Of a DNA stretch of 50,947 bases, positions 50,800 to 50,947 are shown one piece after another. Position 1 is the stretch's first letter; each line of letters opens with the position of its first letter. This stretch comes from Bacteroidales bacterium (GTDB taxonomy: Bacteria; Bacteroidota; Bacteroidia; Bacteroidales; UBA1715). The notes below the pieces were generated by a model. It had not been told where the DNA came from. It was given only the letters and a program-made list of their open reading frames with translations, and did no database searches. A program made the position numbers and the translations under genes. The stretch lies in assembly GCA_017552705.1 (NCBI GenBank), contig JAFZOY010000050.1, positions 1-50,947 on the forward strand. Reading direction: 5' to 3'.

Positions 50800-50947
50800 T
50801 GTTGATTTTTCGGCCTATTGGTCAAAATGAGACCTGAAAGAGACAAGAAAATTGTCTAATGGTCAAAATGAGACCTGGATTTTTGTTTGTTGTAAAAATA
50901 TTGGTCAATAAATTTCATACGATTGCGTTTTGATAAGCCATTATGGA
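50800..50947. mobile_element. Possible end of an IS21-type insertion sequence (cut by the window edge)
   Basis: TGGTCAAAATGAGACCTG occurs at 50819-50836 and 50860-50877, and a partial third copy TTGGTCAATAA lies near 50904. The unit contains GGTC/GACC arms. A TGTTGATTTTT stretch at 50800-50810 could be the tip. Tandem copies of such a unit just inside a TG tip are a feature of IS21-family ends. No transposase is visible, so the call is an inference. Confidence 0.35.

Noticed and set aside
1..50947. tRNA or rRNA genes
   Set aside because: No stretch with a TTCGANNC T-arm plus acceptor pairing, and no rRNA-like segment, was found by eye.

Overview
The window reads as a chromosomal piece of a Bacteroidota bacterium, most likely order Bacteroidales. 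The markers are an LpxC-FabZ fusion, type IX secretion (T9SS) cargo with both type A and type B C-terminal sorting domains, a PorP/SprF protein, an S46 dipeptidyl-peptidase, CarboxypepD_reg/TonB-type outer-membrane receptors, HU-CCDC81/SPOR and DUF4296 proteins, and promoters of the Bacteroidota form (TTTG, about 19-22 nt, TAnnTTTG) with little Shine-Dalgarno signal. No rRNA, tRNA, CRISPR array or complete mobile element was seen. One RNA gene, the SRP RNA (ffs), is present.

Layout. 1-8.5 kb: fabI (+), then a long leftward block: greA, HIT protein, polysaccharide deacetylase, aroC, a methyltransferase-like protein, a pentapeptide-repeat lipoprotein and a papain-like lipoprotein peptidase. A coiled-coil membrane protein lies upstream of greA on the same strand. 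8.6-12.3 kb: a small secreted protein, a lipoprotein and an outer-membrane beta-barrel protein preceded by a possible 36-codon ORF. 12.3-16.6 kb: lpxC/fabZ-lpxA-apbE for lipid A and fatty-acid synthesis and flavinylation, then an HU-CCDC81/SPOR membrane protein. 16.6-20.9 kb (-): polyprenol-phosphate mannosyltransferase, dihydroorotase and S46 peptidase. 21-25.3 kb: GT-B glycosyltransferase, NarL-type two-component pair, small membrane protein plus exported nitroreductase, and YrdC/Sua5 protein preceded by ffs. 25.3-28.4 kb: GT2, pfkA, murI. 28.5-38 kb: a minimal T9SS cargo, a lipoprotein, then TonB receptor, BatA/vWA protein, PKD/T9SS type B protein, O-antigen-ligase-like protein and an outer-membrane phospholipase A-like protein. 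38-46.2 kb (-): an operon of a 2210-residue SprB-like adhesin, PorP/SprF, a DUF4296 lipoprotein and an 85-residue protein that looks like an amidohydrolase without its barrel. 46.3-47 kb: lptB. 47.3-50.8 kb (-): three GYF_2 membrane proteins and a secreted protein. The right edge carries direct repeats that resemble the end of an IS21-type element.

Much of the window serves the cell envelope: lipid A (lpxC, lpxA, lptB), peptidoglycan (murI, SPOR), glycan transfer (three glycosyltransferases, WaaL-like, deacetylase), outer-membrane transport, and T9SS surface display. The least ordinary items are the 85-residue amidohydrolase remnant, the SRP RNA hidden under an apparent N-terminal extension of the sua5-like gene, the GYF_2 cluster with nearly identical 5' modules joined to different C-termini, a nested inverted-repeat element after lptB, and possible leaderless starts. 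All calls rest on reading the sequence and recalling family motifs; no search was run.
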